DNA of 64,000 nt from Leisingera sp. ANG1. Lineage in GTDB: Bacteria > Pseudomonadota > Alphaproteobacteria > Rhodobacterales > Rhodobacteraceae. Shown here one piece after another: positions 20,581 to 29,825 of the stretch (the stretch's first letter is position 1; each line of letters begins with the position of its first letter). The stretch spans positions 245,552 through 309,551 of the forward strand of contig NZ_AFCF02000009.1 of the NCBI RefSeq assembly GCF_000203975.2, given 5' to 3'. The translations under genes and the position numbers were made by a program. The notes below the pieces were generated by a model. That model was not told where the DNA came from, ran no database searches, and worked only from the letters and a program-made list of their open reading frames with translations.

Positions 20581-21477
20581 TCAGCGCGGTTCGATGCCGG
20601 CGGGCTCCAGCTTGTGCTCCGGCTCCACGTGAATCACCACCTGCGCCTCCGGCAGGGCATCTTTCAAGGCGATCTCAATCATGTCGCAGATGCCGTGGGA
20701 CGCCCGCACCGTCATGGCGCCGTCCACCACCATATGAAACTCAATAAACAGCGCACGGCCGGCCCGGCGGGTCTTGAGGCCATGCACCTGCAGCGCGCCT
20801 GCTGCCATGCGCTGGATGACCTCTTCGATTTTCTGGCGTTCCTCCGCCGGGGCGGCGGTGTCCATCAGGCCGTTCACGGAGGCTGCGATCACCAGCCAGC
20901 CCTCGCGCAGGATGTTGACGCCGACCAGCAGCGCCAGCAGCGGGTCGAGCACCGCCCAGCCGGTGACAAGTGCCAGAACCAGCCCAGCCAGCACCCCGGC
21001 AGAGGTCCAGACATCGCTCATCAGGTGGCGCCCGCCAGCCGACAGCGCCGGGGACTTCAACCGTGTGCCCGCGCGCAGCAGCACCCGCGCCCAAGCAAGG
21101 TTCACCAGCATCGCCAGCGCGTTCACCAACATGCCGGCAGCGCCCCAGGCGGGATCGCCTGCGCGGGTCAGCGCGCTGATGGCTTCGTGCAGGATCACCA
21201 GGGCAGCGATCACGATCAGGATGCCCTCGATCACCGCCGAGAAATACTCGGCCTTGTGGTGGCCGTAGGGGTGGCCCGCGTCCGGCGGCCGCTGGGCATA
21301 GCGCACCGCGAACCAGGCCATCACCGCGCCGCCGATGTTCACCAGCGATTCCAGCGCATCCGACAGCAGCGCCACGGAACCGGTCATCATCCAGGCAGCA
21401 ACCTTCAGCGTCATGACCGCCAGCGCGACCAGGATGGAGCCGGTTGCCAGCTGTTCTGCGCTGAGCCGTTGATGCAT
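20581..21477 (-). CDS. Cation diffusion facilitator transporter
   Basis: 298 residues with about six transmembrane helices up to residue 205 and a cytoplasmic ferredoxin-like domain after it. Helix II has LLSDALESLVNIGG with the metal-site Asp and Asn; the intracellular loop has GHPYGHHKAEYFSA; helix V has the SAGGRHLMSDVWTSAG His-x3-Asp pair. These are hallmarks of CDF exporters of Zn, Fe, Co or Mn. The metal cannot be assigned with confidence. The TauE gene starts upstream on the same strand with a 19-base gap, so the two may form an operon. Confidence 0.92.
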   Translation of the reverse strand: MHQRLSAEQLATGSILVALAVMTLKVAAWMMTGSVALLSDALESLVNIGGAVMAWFAVRYAQRPPDAGHPYGHHKAEYFSAVIEGILIVIAALVILHEAISALTRAGDPAWGAAGMLVNALAMLVNLAWARVLLRAGTRLKSPALSAGGRHLMSDVWTSAGVLAGLVLALVTGWAVLDPLLALLVGVNILREGWLVIAASVNGLMDTAAPAEERQKIEEVIQRMAAGALQVHGLKTRRAGRALFIEFHMVVDGAMTVRASHGICDMIEIALKDALPEAQVVIHVEPEHKLEPAGIEPR

Positions 21478-21496
21478 GACGCCCTGCCTTTCCCCG

Positions 21497-22264
21497 CTAC
21501 ATCAGCACGCCGCGGCGCAACAGGTTCAGGCCTGCGATCAGCAGCACCACCAGCGTTGCGCGGCGGAACAGCACCTGATCGATGCGGTCATGCAGCTGGC
21601 CGCCGACCCACATGCCCGCCACGGCTGGCACGATCAGCGCCAGCGAAAAGGGCGCGGTTTCCACGCGGATCACACCAGACCCGATGTGGGCTACCAGAAG
21701 CGCCACCGCACCCAAGCCGTAGATCACCCCCTGCACCCGGATCTGCTCTGTCTTCTCAGTGTTCAGGGCCGTCAAATAGGCCACCGTCGGCGGCCCCCAG
21801 ACGCCGGACACGCCGCCGATCAGACCCGCAATGCCACCGACCACCGCCTCGCTGCGGCGGGAAGGATTGGCGATGGTGAAGGTCTTGCCCATCAGCTGGA
21901 TGCAGGCAAAGACAGTGACCGGCAGGCCAATAACCAGGAGCAGAGCCTGCTGCGGCAGCAGCCGCACGGACTGGGCGCTGAGCAGCAGGCAGACAAGCCC
22001 GATCAGCAGGAACACGTGGAACTTGCGGATCGAGGCCATGGCCGCCGCGGGCCCCTGCCGCAGCGCCTGCATGCCGTTAGTTACCAGCGTAGGCAGAATC
22101 AGCCCGGCCAGCGCCAGGTCCGGCGCCAGGAACATGCTGAGGCCGGAAATGAAGATCATTGGCATGGCAAAGCCCACCAGGCCTTTGACCGTGCCCGCCA
22201 GCAGCGCGATGCCAAAGGCCGCTGCCAGCTCAGCCGGGGAAAGAAGCGTAAACAATGCGGTCAT
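21497..22264 (-). CDS. Sulfite exporter TauE/SafE family transporter
   Basis: 255 residues, about eight hydrophobic segments, with the family's repeated GTVKGLVGFAMPM (near 24-36) and GGIAGLIGGVSGVWGPPTVAYL (about 148-169) motifs. TauE/SafE proteins move sulfite, sulfoacetate or other small organic anions across the inner membrane. The direction and substrate are unknown. First gene of a possible pair with the CDF transporter; divergent from mcd with a 145-base shared gap. Confidence 0.88.
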   Translation of the reverse strand: MTALFTLLSPAELAAAFGIALLAGTVKGLVGFAMPMIFISGLSMFLAPDLALAGLILPTLVTNGMQALRQGPAAAMASIRKFHVFLLIGLVCLLLSAQSVRLLPQQALLLVIGLPVTVFACIQLMGKTFTIANPSRRSEAVVGGIAGLIGGVSGVWGPPTVAYLTALNTEKTEQIRVQGVIYGLGAVALLVAHIGSGVIRVETAPFSLALIVPAVAGMWVGGQLHDRIDQVLFRRATLVVLLIAGLNLLRRGVLM

Positions 22265-22409
22265 GCCTCCGCTCTATCACATCCGCAGCGTGCTGCACGG
22301 GCAAAATCGACACGCAAGATTTGATCCAAATGACGCACCCGTGAGTATTTTTGTTGCGCTGCACCTGCAAAATGATTTACCACCGGGCGACCGAAGAAGG
22401 ATCTGATTC

Positions 22410-24095
22410 ATGGCCCACGACGGACAGGACTTGCATATGAAACCGACTCTCATTCCCGACCTGCTGGCGCTGACCGGCGCAGCGCTGGAACCGCTGGACC
22501 AGCTGCTTGAGGCCGCACGGGCCTCCGTCAAGGACATGGTGAGCAGCGACGGCCGTGTCTCCGGCAAGCTGATCGAGGAAAACCAGGTGGCGGCGCATGG
22601 TCTGTCCTGGCTTGCTACTTACGTCTACTCGCTGCGGCAGATGCAGAAATGGGCGGAGAAGCTGCAGGGCGAGGGCAAGTTCGGCGAGATGGAGCAGCTG
22701 CTGCACCAGATCGGCTTTGGCGAATACCTGTGGCAGGTCTACGGCGGCATCCAGATGAACCAGGGCGAAATCATCCGCTTGCAGGATCTGGGCCTGAGCC
22801 AGGACGCCCAGCGTGCGCTTATGGTGCCTGCAGTGATGACGCTGTGCGAGCAGGGCAACAGCCAGGCCGCCCGCACCCGTCTGGTGGAGCTGATGGAGGA
22901 ACAGGCTGGTTCCACCATGTTCGGCGCCTCCGGCCTGGAGGAAGAGCTGGAGATGATCCGCGACCAGTTCCGCCGCTACGCGGTAGAGAAGGTCGAGCCG
23001 AATGCCCATGACTGGCACCTGAAGGATGAGCTGATCCCGATGGAAGTGATCGAGGAGCTGGCCGAGATGGGTGTCTTCGGGCTGACCATCCCGGAGGAAT
23101 ACGGCGGGTTCGGCCTGTCCAAGGCCTCGATGGTTGTGGTGTCCGAGGAACTGTCGCGCGGCTATATCGGTGTTGGCTCGCTGGGCACCCGGTCCGAGAT
23201 TGCGGCGGAGCTGATCCTGTGCGGAGGCACCGAGGAGCAGAAGGCCAACTGGCTGCCGAAACTGGCCAGCGCCGAGATTCTGCCGACCGCCGTGTTCACC
23301 GAGCCGAACACCGGCTCTGACCTCGGGTCCTTGCGCACCCGCGCGGTGAAGGATGAGAACGGCGATTACAAGATCACCGGCAACAAGACCTGGATCACCC
23401 ACGCTGCCCGCACCCATGTGATGACGCTGCTGGCGCGCACCGATCCGAACACCACCGATCACCGCGGGCTGTCGATGTTCCTGGCGGAGAAGACCCCGGG
23501 CACCGACGAGGCGCCCTTCCCCACCCCAGGCATGACCGGCGGCGAGATCGAGGTGCTGGGCTACCGCGGCATGAAGGAATACGAGCTGGGTTTCGACAAT
23601 TTCCACGTGAAGCAGGAAAACCTGCTGGGCGGCGAGGAAAACAAGGGCTTCAAGCAACTGATGGAGACGTTTGAATCGGCCCGCATCCAGACCGCGGCCC
23701 GCGCCATCGGCGTGGCGCAGTCGGCGCTGGATATTGCCATGCAGTACGCGCAGGAGCGCAAGCAGTTCGGCAAGTCGCTGATCAACTTCCCGCGCGTCTC
23801 CGGCAAGCTGGCGATGATGGCGGTGGAGATCATGATCGCCCGCCAGCTGACCTATTTCTCAGCCTGGGAAAAGGACCACGGCCACCGCTGCGACCTGGAG
23901 GCCGGGATGGCCAAGCTCCTGGGCGCGCGGGTTGCCTGGGCGGCGGCCGACAACGGGCTGCAGATCCACGGCGGCAACGGCTTTGCGATGGAATACAAGA
24001 TCTCCCGCGTGCTGTGCGATGCCCGTATTCTGAACATCTTTGAGGGCGCTGCCGAAATCCAGGCGCAGGTTATTGCCCGCCGCCTGCTGGGCTGA
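22410..24095 (+). CDS. mcd: (2S)-methylsuccinyl-CoA dehydrogenase
   Basis: 561 residues, an acyl-CoA dehydrogenase with an extra N-terminal domain of about 150 residues, the size and layout of methylsuccinyl-CoA dehydrogenase of the ethylmalonyl-CoA pathway. The dehydrogenase part starts near residue 170 (LEMIRDQFRRYA) and includes FAD-binding VFTEPNTGSDLGSLRTRA and RKQFGKSLINFPRVS, then QIHGGNGFAMEY and IFEGAAEIQAQ. It oxidises methylsuccinyl-CoA to mesaconyl-CoA and gives electrons to ETF, encoded at 6.2 kb. The usual short-chain enzymes are about 380 residues, so the extension is decisive. Ends in a clear terminator. Confidence 0.9.
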   Translation: MAHDGQDLHMKPTLIPDLLALTGAALEPLDQLLEAARASVKDMVSSDGRVSGKLIEENQVAAHGLSWLATYVYSLRQMQKWAEKLQGEGKFGEMEQLLHQIGFGEYLWQVYGGIQMNQGEIIRLQDLGLSQDAQRALMVPAVMTLCEQGNSQAARTRLVELMEEQAGSTMFGASGLEEELEMIRDQFRRYAVEKVEPNAHDWHLKDELIPMEVIEELAEMGVFGLTIPEEYGGFGLSKASMVVVSEELSRGYIGVGSLGTRSEIAAELILCGGTEEQKANWLPKLASAEILPTAVFTEPNTGSDLGSLRTRAVKDENGDYKITGNKTWITHAARTHVMTLLARTDPNTTDHRGLSMFLAEKTPGTDEAPFPTPGMTGGEIEVLGYRGMKEYELGFDNFHVKQENLLGGEENKGFKQLMETFESARIQTAARAIGVAQSALDIAMQYAQERKQFGKSLINFPRVSGKLAMMAVEIMIARQLTYFSAWEKDHGHRCDLEAGMAKLLGARVAWAAADNGLQIHGGNGFAMEYKISRVLCDARILNIFEGAAEIQAQVIARRLLG

Positions 24096-24135
24096 CCGCT
24101 GTCAGAGACCACCGCAGGGGAGCAATCCCCTTCTT

Positions 24136-24161
24136 GCCCGGCGCTCGCGCCGGGCTTTTTT
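24136..24161 (+). terminator. Intrinsic terminator after mcd
   Basis: GCCCGGCG and CGCCGGGC form an 8-bp stem over a CTCG loop, followed by six T residues, 41 bases past the mcd stop. The rest of the gap up to 24274 is A/T-rich and likely holds the promoter of the SGNH lipoprotein; a TTAAC/GTTAA repeat is visible just upstream of its start. Confidence 0.88.
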
Positions 24162-24274
24162 CCGGGTGGCTGAGAACCGCAGCTTATGCGGCCCGCCTGC
24201 AACCACGGCACGGAATAAGTCTGTTTCCAATACAGGTTCTTCGATCCTTAACGATTCATGGTTAACAAGAGTGC

Positions 24275-24958
24275 ATGACACTCTTTCGCTGCCTCCTTCT
24301 GCCCGCTCTGCTTTTGATCTCCGCCTGCGGCGGAGCCGTGCCGGAGGGACAATCCCCCCGTATTCTGGCGATGGGCGATTCGCTTCTGGCCTGGCACAGC
24401 CTGGCCGGCAAATCCATTTCGGACACAGTGGCCCGCGAATTGCAGGAACCGGTCGTTGACCGTTCCGTTTCCGCCGCGCGGATCATCTATAAGCTGCCCA
24501 TTTCCGGCGCTGCTGGGATGAACATCCGCAAGCAGTACACGCCCGGCGAATGGGACTGGGTGATCGTCAACGGCGGCGGCAATGACTTGTGGCTTGGCTG
24601 CGGCTGCTTTGCCTGTAACCGCAAAATGGACAAGCTCATTGCCTCTGACGGGCGCAAGGGTGCTATCCCCGGGATGCTGGCAGAACTGCGCGCGTCCGGC
24701 GCCAAGGTGATCTATGTCGGCTACCTGCGCAGCCCCGGCGTGGGGTCGATGATCGAACATTGCCGGGACGAGGGCAACGAGCTGGAGGCCCGGATTGAGC
24801 GGCTGGCGGCGCTGGATGAGGGGATCTTCTTCCTGTCAAACAAGGACTTGGTGCCTTACGGCGACCGGTCCTACCACGCGCTGGACATGATCCACCCGTC
24901 AGTCAAGGCGAGCAGCGAGATCGGCCGCAAGGTGGCCGAGATTATCCGCACGAACTGA
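24275..24958 (+). CDS. SGNH/GDSL hydrolase lipoprotein
   Basis: 227 residues. Lipoprotein signal with lipobox LISAC, Cys18. The SGNH hydrolase blocks are all present: AMGDSLLAW with nucleophile Ser36, the oxyanion Gly and Asn in VNGGGNDLW, and LDMIHPS carrying the Asp-His pair near the C-terminus. A Cys-rich insert GCGCFACN sits just after block III and could form disulphides or bind metal. Likely a membrane-tethered esterase or deacetylase acting in the periplasm; substrate unknown. Confidence 0.85.
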   Translation: MTLFRCLLLPALLLISACGGAVPEGQSPRILAMGDSLLAWHSLAGKSISDTVARELQEPVVDRSVSAARIIYKLPISGAAGMNIRKQYTPGEWDWVIVNGGGNDLWLGCGCFACNRKMDKLIASDGRKGAIPGMLAELRASGAKVIYVGYLRSPGVGSMIEHCRDEGNELEARIERLAALDEGIFFLSNKDLVPYGDRSYHALDMIHPSVKASSEIGRKVAEIIRTN

Positions 24959-25075
24959 GAGAACCCCGGCCAGGACGCGCGGGTTTCCCGCCCCCCCGCC
25001 CGCTTGCACTTGCGGCCTTGCGCTGACCGCGCCACCCCTTCAATGTGGCATCAGAAACTGCCGCCGGAGGTCTAG

Positions 25076-25468
25076 ATGCTGCGTGCTGCCCTGATCGCGT
25101 CCCTGCTGCTGCCAACCGCCTGCACCGGAGATGAAAGCCTGTCTGCCTATGGCGCCGCGGGCAAGGAGTGGAAGTTGCAGAGCATTGATGGCAGCGCCTT
25201 TACCGCCGCTGCGACCCTCATCTTTCCGGAGCCGGGCAAGATCGCCGGACGCGGGCCTTGCAACAATTTCCTGGGCAGCCAGACCGCGCCCTATCCCTGG
25301 TTTGAAACCGGGCCGCTGGCGGTGACGCGGATGGCCTGCCCGGAACTGGAGGCTGAGGACGCATTTCTGAAAGCGCTGCAGGAGATGACGCTGGCAGAGG
25401 TTTCCGGCGATGTGCTGATCCTCAGCAATGACGCGGGGCGGGAGATGCTGTTCAAAGACGGCGGCTAA
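25076..25468 (+). CDS. META-domain lipoprotein (HslJ-like)
   Basis: 130 residues. A short signal peptide with a probable lipidated Cys16 (the -3 residue is Pro, so this is not a perfect lipobox). The remainder is one META domain: [22 protein letters not shown] with the invariant Cys-Asn-Asn, and [18 protein letters not shown], as in heat-shock protein HslJ. Role in envelope stress is assumed from the family only. Its 3' end overlaps the convergent recO gene by 17 bases. Confidence 0.82.
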   Translation: MLRAALIASLLLPTACTGDESLSAYGAAGKEWKLQSIDGSAFTAAATLIFPEPGKIAGRGPCNNFLGSQTAPYPWFETGPLAVTRMACPELEAEDAFLKALQEMTLAEVSGDVLILSNDAGREMLFKDGG

Positions 25469-26177
25469 GCAAGTCCATGAGCCGATTGCGCGCCTCCGGC
25501 GGTGGGTGATTGCCCAGCGACGGGGCCAGATGCGCATCCAGGAAATGACCTGTGGTACGCAGGGCCTGGAGGATTTCGGCGTCGTTTGCATCGCCCTGCC
25601 CCAGCATCACCGGCGGCAGCGGCAGCAGCCGGTCTGCCCAGTCACCGGCCCCTTCACGTGAAACAGCCCGGCCCGTTTTCGGCGACACATAGGCCAGCCC
25701 GAACCGGCTGCCGGTCACGGCGCAAACCGTGAGGTCGAGGCCAAAGCCCATCTCCTCCAGGAGCGTCAATTCCCAGCGCAGGTAGGCGAGCGGCCAGAGG
25801 TCTTCGTTGCCCAGAAGATCCAGCAGCTGTTCACTGCGGGTATAGAGACCGGCGTGCGGTTCGCGCTCTGGCAGACAAAAGGACAGCATCGCCGTCACTG
25901 TGTTGAGCCCGGCCAGTGCCAGCCGGCCAGAGAGCGCTGCGGCTGCGCGGCTGCGCAGGGGTTCGGCGTGATAACTGCCCAAATGGTCCTCGAGCCTTGC
26001 TCGCCAGGTCACATCCAGCTGTGCACCGGGTTGCAGGATCGGTGCCATCCGGCGGCCGGCCCCGCCGCGCACCACGCCTGCGTGGCGCCCGTGTTCTTCG
26101 GTGAAAACGTCGATGATGGCCGAGCTTTCGCCGTGGCGGCGCACCGAAAGCAATATGCCGTGATCACGCCACTCCAA
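25452..26177 (-). CDS. recO: DNA repair protein RecO
   Basis: 241 residues. RecO loads RecA with RecR at gaps and breaks. The OB-fold N-terminus begins [30 protein letters not shown], typical of alphaproteobacterial RecO. I place the start at a TTG (26177), preceded by AGGGAGG; an ATG 20 codons upstream would add residues unlike the family. The zinc-finger cysteines of other RecO proteins are not apparent (single Cys in LTVCAVTG). Last gene of an era-DUF1491-recO block, a conserved arrangement in Rhodobacteraceae. Confidence 0.9.
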   Translation of the reverse strand: MEWRDHGILLSVRRHGESSAIIDVFTEEHGRHAGVVRGGAGRRMAPILQPGAQLDVTWRARLEDHLGSYHAEPLRSRAAAALSGRLALAGLNTVTAMLSFCLPEREPHAGLYTRSEQLLDLLGNEDLWPLAYLRWELTLLEEMGFGLDLTVCAVTGSRFGLAYVSPKTGRAVSREGAGDWADRLLPLPPVMLGQGDANDAEILQALRTTGHFLDAHLAPSLGNHPPPEARNRLMDLLSRRL

Positions 26178-26246
26178 AGCCGGGCCTCCCTGTTCTGCGG
26201 TCCGCCCTACCAGAGCGTATTGCCGGACGGGCTGCAAGCGGCGGGG

Positions 26247-26576
26247 TCATTCCAGGCCGGGTTCGTCCAGCAGGTGGCGGCCCTGGCGGTCCTCGACCTC
26301 GATCACCCAGAGGTCAGGGTCAAAGCTCCGCTGCCGGTTTATTGAAGCATCGACGTCCGTCTCCGCCCCCTCGGCCAGCGCATCCCATTTGCGGTCGCCG
26401 CTCATCAGGTCATAGGTGCGGTGAAAGGCGCGGGCCTGGCCGTCCAGCGTGTTGAGCTTGACCAGCACTGCGCCCGCAGTGTCGTCGCCATGGGAGGTGA
26501 TGAAGGCCGGAATATCTTGGAACCGAAGGCGGGCCAGATAGGCGTCGACCCAGAAGCGGGCGGTGAGGCGGGTCAT
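26247..26576 (-). CDS. DUF1491 family protein
   Basis: 109 residues, no signal or membrane segment. Conserved family features are ARFWVDAYLARLRFQDIPAFI at the start, GAVLVKLNTLDG and the INRQRSFDPDLWVIEVEDRQGRHLLDEPGL C-terminal block. This is the DUF1491 family, found almost always between era and recO in alphaproteobacteria. No function is known. 88 bases after era. Confidence 0.85.
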   Translation of the reverse strand: MTRLTARFWVDAYLARLRFQDIPAFITSHGDDTAGAVLVKLNTLDGQARAFHRTYDLMSGDRKWDALAEGAETDVDASINRQRSFDPDLWVIEVEDRQGRHLLDEPGLE

Positions 26577-26606
26577 GCCGCACCCCCGCCTGCGTCAGCG
26601 CTCAAG

Positions 26607-26638
26607 GAGCCTGCGGGAGCCTCCGGCGGGAGTATTTT
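26607..26638. repeat. Possible dispersed GC-rich repeat element
   Basis: Bases GAGCCTCCGGCGGGAGTATT within this span match a short motif I recall seeing often between genes of Roseobacter-group genomes. Only one copy was noticed in this window, so repetition is not shown here. It lies in the 88-base gap between era and the DUF1491 gene. Confidence 0.3.
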
Positions 26639-26664
26639 CACAAAGGTGAAAAGCACGGGGCGCT

Positions 26665-27570
26665 TCAATTGCCGTCCTTGAAGTCGAGGCCCATTTCGGA
26701 ATAGCGCTCTGCTTCTTCCAGCCAGTTCGGGCGCACCTTCACCTGCAGAAACAGGTGCACCTTGCGGCCCAGGAATTCCTCCAGCTCGGCACGGGCGGCC
26801 TGGGAGACGGACTTGATGGTCTCGCCGCGCTTGCCCAGCACGATGCCCTTGTGGCCGTCGCGGACCACATAGATCATCTGGTCGACGCGGGCAGAGCCGT
26901 CCTTGCGCTCTTCCCATTTTTCGGTCTCAACCGTCAGCTGGTAGGGCAGCTCCTGATGCAGGCGCAGCGTCAGCTTCTCGCGGGTCATTTCCGCCGCGAT
27001 CATCCGCATTGGCAGGTCGGCGATCTGATCCTCGGGGTAGAGCCAGGGGCTTTCCGGCAGCTTGCCCGCCAGCCACTGGCGCAGATCGTCGACGCCATGG
27101 CCGCGCTCTGCCGAGATCATAAAGGTTTCGGCAAATGTGTAGCGGCTGTTCAGGTCCTGGGTGAGGCCCAGCAGTTTTTCGGCCGGCACCTTGTCGATCT
27201 TGTTGATTGCCAGCGCCACGGTGCGGCCCTCGCCGATTTCGGCAAGGCCTTCGAGGATGGTCTCAACCCCTTCGGTGATGCCGCGGTGGGCCTCCACCAT
27301 CAGCACGACGACATCGGCGTCCGCGGCACCGCCCCAGGCGGCGGCAACCATGGCGCGGTCCAGGCGGCGGCGGGGTTTGAACAGGCCGGGCGTGTCGACA
27401 AACACCAGCTGCGCGTCGCCCTCCATCGCCACGCCGCGGATACGGGCGCGGGTGGTCTGCACCTTGTGAGTCACGATTGAGACCTTGGCCCCGACCATGC
27501 GGTTCAGAAGGGTGGACTTGCCCGCGTTGGGCTCTCCGATCAGGGCAACGAATCCGGCGCGTGTGGTCAT
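26665..27570 (-). CDS. era: GTPase Era
   Basis: 301 residues. Era is an essential GTPase assisting 16S rRNA and 30S maturation. G1 GEPNAGKST (11-19), G3 DTPGL near 60 and G4 NKID near 122 are intact, and the C-terminal KH domain has the GKRGETIKSVSQAARAELEEFL core near 240-260 with the RNA-binding GxxG. Sits downstream of rnc and lepB in gene order, but here a multicopper oxidase gene on the other strand separates them. Confidence 0.96.
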   Translation of the reverse strand: MTTRAGFVALIGEPNAGKSTLLNRMVGAKVSIVTHKVQTTRARIRGVAMEGDAQLVFVDTPGLFKPRRRLDRAMVAAAWGGAADADVVVLMVEAHRGITEGVETILEGLAEIGEGRTVALAINKIDKVPAEKLLGLTQDLNSRYTFAETFMISAERGHGVDDLRQWLAGKLPESPWLYPEDQIADLPMRMIAAEMTREKLTLRLHQELPYQLTVETEKWEERKDGSARVDQMIYVVRDGHKGIVLGKRGETIKSVSQAARAELEEFLGRKVHLFLQVKVRPNWLEEAERYSEMGLDFKDGN

Positions 27571-27761
27571 TTCAACTGGTCCTGTTTGCAGATCAGTGCC
27601 TCTACAGGAATTTACCCACAGGGGCCAGAGGCGTTTTCATTGGGCTTCGGCCAGCTTGCCCTATGTCAAAGACCTGTGGCAAATCCCGTGAAAGAACCAC
27701 CGCGCCGAGCCAGTTCCACAAGCCAGGCCTTTATTCGAGTGCACACAAGGGGGCCAGCCTG

Positions 27762-29144
27762 ATGAACCGCCGGGATTTTCTGATTAGGACTGCTGCATCC
27801 GCCGGAGCGCTTGGCGCAGGCAGCTGGGGTTTGGCGGGTACCGGCGGGGCGCAGCGGCTGACCATCCAGCCCGCCAGTTTCGCTTTCCATGAAACACCGA
27901 CCGAAGGGCTGGTGAGCCTGTCGCCGGATGCGCCGCCGCCGGTTCTGTTTGGCACCCAAGGCACCCCCATGCGGCTGCGGGTGGAGAATGGCACCGAAGA
28001 TTACACCGCGATGCACTGGCACGGGTTGCGGATTGCCAACGCGATGGACGGGGTGCCGTACCTGACCCAGATGCCGATCGCAGGCGGCGAGAGCTTTGAT
28101 TATGAATTCACACCGCCGGACGCGGGCACCTATTGGTACCACCCGCATTGCATGACCATGGCGCAGATGGCGCATGGGCTGACGGGAGTGATGGTGATCC
28201 GCGAAACGGAGGACCCCGGGTTCGACGCCGATCAGGTAGTTAACCTGCGGGATTTCCGGCTGGATGATGCGGGCGCGTTCCTGCCCTATTACACTGCACG
28301 CGGCGCGGCCCGCGGCGGGACGCACGGCAATGTGCTGACTGCAAACTGGCTGCAGGCGCCGGTTTATGATCACCCTGCGGGCGGGTTGGTTCGGCTGCGG
28401 GTGGTGAACACCGACACCACGCGGATCTACAAGCTGCACCTGAGCACCGCTCAGTCGCTGATCATTGCCTGGGACGGGCATCCGGTGGCGGTTGAACTGC
28501 CCCTGCCCTCGGCCAAGGAGCCGTTGCTGGTTGGCCCCGGACAGCGGGTGGATTTCGCGGTGCGGATGCCTGCGGGCGAAGGGCAGACGGCGGAGCTGCT
28601 TGCAGAACTTCCAGGCCAGCCCACCCGCACCATGGCGCGGCTGCGGTCTGTTGGCGCGGACCTGGCACGGGATCTGCGGGAGCTGAAACCGCTGCCTGCC
28701 AACCCGGTTGCCCGGCCTGATCTGGCAAACGGCGAGGTGCATGATTTTGTCTTTGGCTGGACGCCGGAGGGCGGTCCGCCGAATGACGGCTATTGCGGCT
28801 CCATGGGCTACAGCTTCTGGTCGATCAACCGCACGCCCTGGGCCGGAGATGCGGCCAAGGGCACAGGCCCGCTGGCCGTGCTGGAAAGGGGCAAGAGCTA
28901 TGTGCTGCGGCTGAGGAATGAATCGCCAAACCTGCATCCGATCCATCTGCACGGGCTGGCGTTCATTCCGATCCGCTCCAACCTGCGAAAACTGCCGCCG
29001 CTGGTGACGGATACCATGCTGCTTTTGAAAGATGAGGTGGCCGAGATCGCCCTGGTCGCCGACAATCCCGGCGACTGGGCGTTCCATTGCCATGTGATCG
29101 AGCACCAGAAAACCGGTCTTGCCGGTTACATCCGGGTGGTCTGA
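27762..29144 (+). CDS. Tat-exported multicopper oxidase
   Basis: 460 residues. A twin-arginine signal (NRRDFLIR at 2-9) predicts export of the folded copper enzyme. All four copper motifs are there: MHWHG near 81-85, YWYHPH near 124-129, HPIHLHG near 394-400 and HCHVIEHQKTGLA near 443-455. The residue ten after the type-1 Cys is Leu, the axial position, which in other laccase-like enzymes goes with higher redox potential. No Met-rich insert of CueO type. Inserted between rnc and era on the opposite strand. Substrate could be phenols or metal ions. Confidence 0.92.
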   Translation: MNRRDFLIRTAASAGALGAGSWGLAGTGGAQRLTIQPASFAFHETPTEGLVSLSPDAPPPVLFGTQGTPMRLRVENGTEDYTAMHWHGLRIANAMDGVPYLTQMPIAGGESFDYEFTPPDAGTYWYHPHCMTMAQMAHGLTGVMVIRETEDPGFDADQVVNLRDFRLDDAGAFLPYYTARGAARGGTHGNVLTANWLQAPVYDHPAGGLVRLRVVNTDTTRIYKLHLSTAQSLIIAWDGHPVAVELPLPSAKEPLLVGPGQRVDFAVRMPAGEGQTAELLAELPGQPTRTMARLRSVGADLARDLRELKPLPANPVARPDLANGEVHDFVFGWTPEGGPPNDGYCGSMGYSFWSINRTPWAGDAAKGTGPLAVLERGKSYVLRLRNESPNLHPIHLHGLAFIPIRSNLRKLPPLVTDTMLLLKDEVAEIALVADNPGDWAFHCHVIEHQKTGLAGYIRVV

Positions 29145-29147
29145 GTT

Positions 29148-29825
29148 TTAGCTGAGCTGTTCCAAAAGTGCCTTGGCGGCGGCCTGCTCGGCCTGCCGCT
29201 TGGAGCCTGCGGTGGCCTGTGCTTCGGTGCCGTCCTGCAGGCGGACAGCAATGGTGAAGACCGGTGCGTGGTCCGGGCCGCTGCGGGAGACCTCGGCATA
29301 GACCGGCACTTTCTGGCCGCGGGCCTGCGCCCATTCCTGCAGCGAGGTCTTGGCGTCGCGCGCGTCGGTTTCCACCTGGTGGATCCGGCTGCCCCAGAGG
29401 CGCAGGATCACCTCCGCCGCGGCGTCAAAGCCCGCGTCCTTGTAAACCGCGGCAATCACCGCCTCCATCGCGTCGCCCAGCAGCGCCTGCTTGCGGCGCC
29501 CGCCGGACATCATCTCGGAGCGGCCCAGTTTCAGCACCGCGCCCAGGTCGATTTCCTTGGCAACATCGGCGCAGGCCTCCTTGCGCACCAGCGCGTTGAA
29601 GCGCGGTGCCAGCTGGCCCTCGGTGGCGGTCTTGTCATGCTCCAGAAGTGCGGTAGCCATCACCAGCCCCAGCACCCGGTCGCCCAGAAACTCCAGCCGC
29701 TGGTTGTCCTTGCGGGTGGAGGAGGAGACGGAGGCGTGTGTCACGGCGCGCTGCAGCAGGTCGGGGCGGGCAAATTTATGCCCGATCCGCTCCTCAAACG
29801 CGCGCAGTTCCTTGGACAGTTTCAC
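29148..29825 (-). CDS. rnc: Ribonuclease III
   Basis: 225 residues. The RNase III catalytic domain carries [15 protein letters not shown] near 42-56 and [14 protein letters not shown] near 113-126 with the metal-binding acids, and the C-terminal dsRNA-binding domain ends [18 protein letters not shown]. The start is GTG at 29825, overlapping the TGA of lepB in a GTGA arrangement, which implies translational coupling. Processes rRNA precursors and double-stranded RNA. Confidence 0.95.
   Translation of the reverse strand: MKLSKELRAFEERIGHKFARPDLLQRAVTHASVSSSTRKDNQRLEFLGDRVLGLVMATALLEHDKTATEGQLAPRFNALVRKEACADVAKEIDLGAVLKLGRSEMMSGGRRKQALLGDAMEAVIAAVYKDAGFDAAAEVILRLWGSRIHQVETDARDAKTSLQEWAQARGQKVPVYAEVSRSGPDHAPVFTIAVRLQDGTEAQATAGSKRQAEQAAAKALLEQLS

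Noticed and set aside
24959-25075. GCGGG-TTT-CCCGC hairpin after the SGNH lipoprotein
   Set aside because: The stem is only about 5 bp and is followed by a C-tract rather than T residues, so it is not listed as a terminator.
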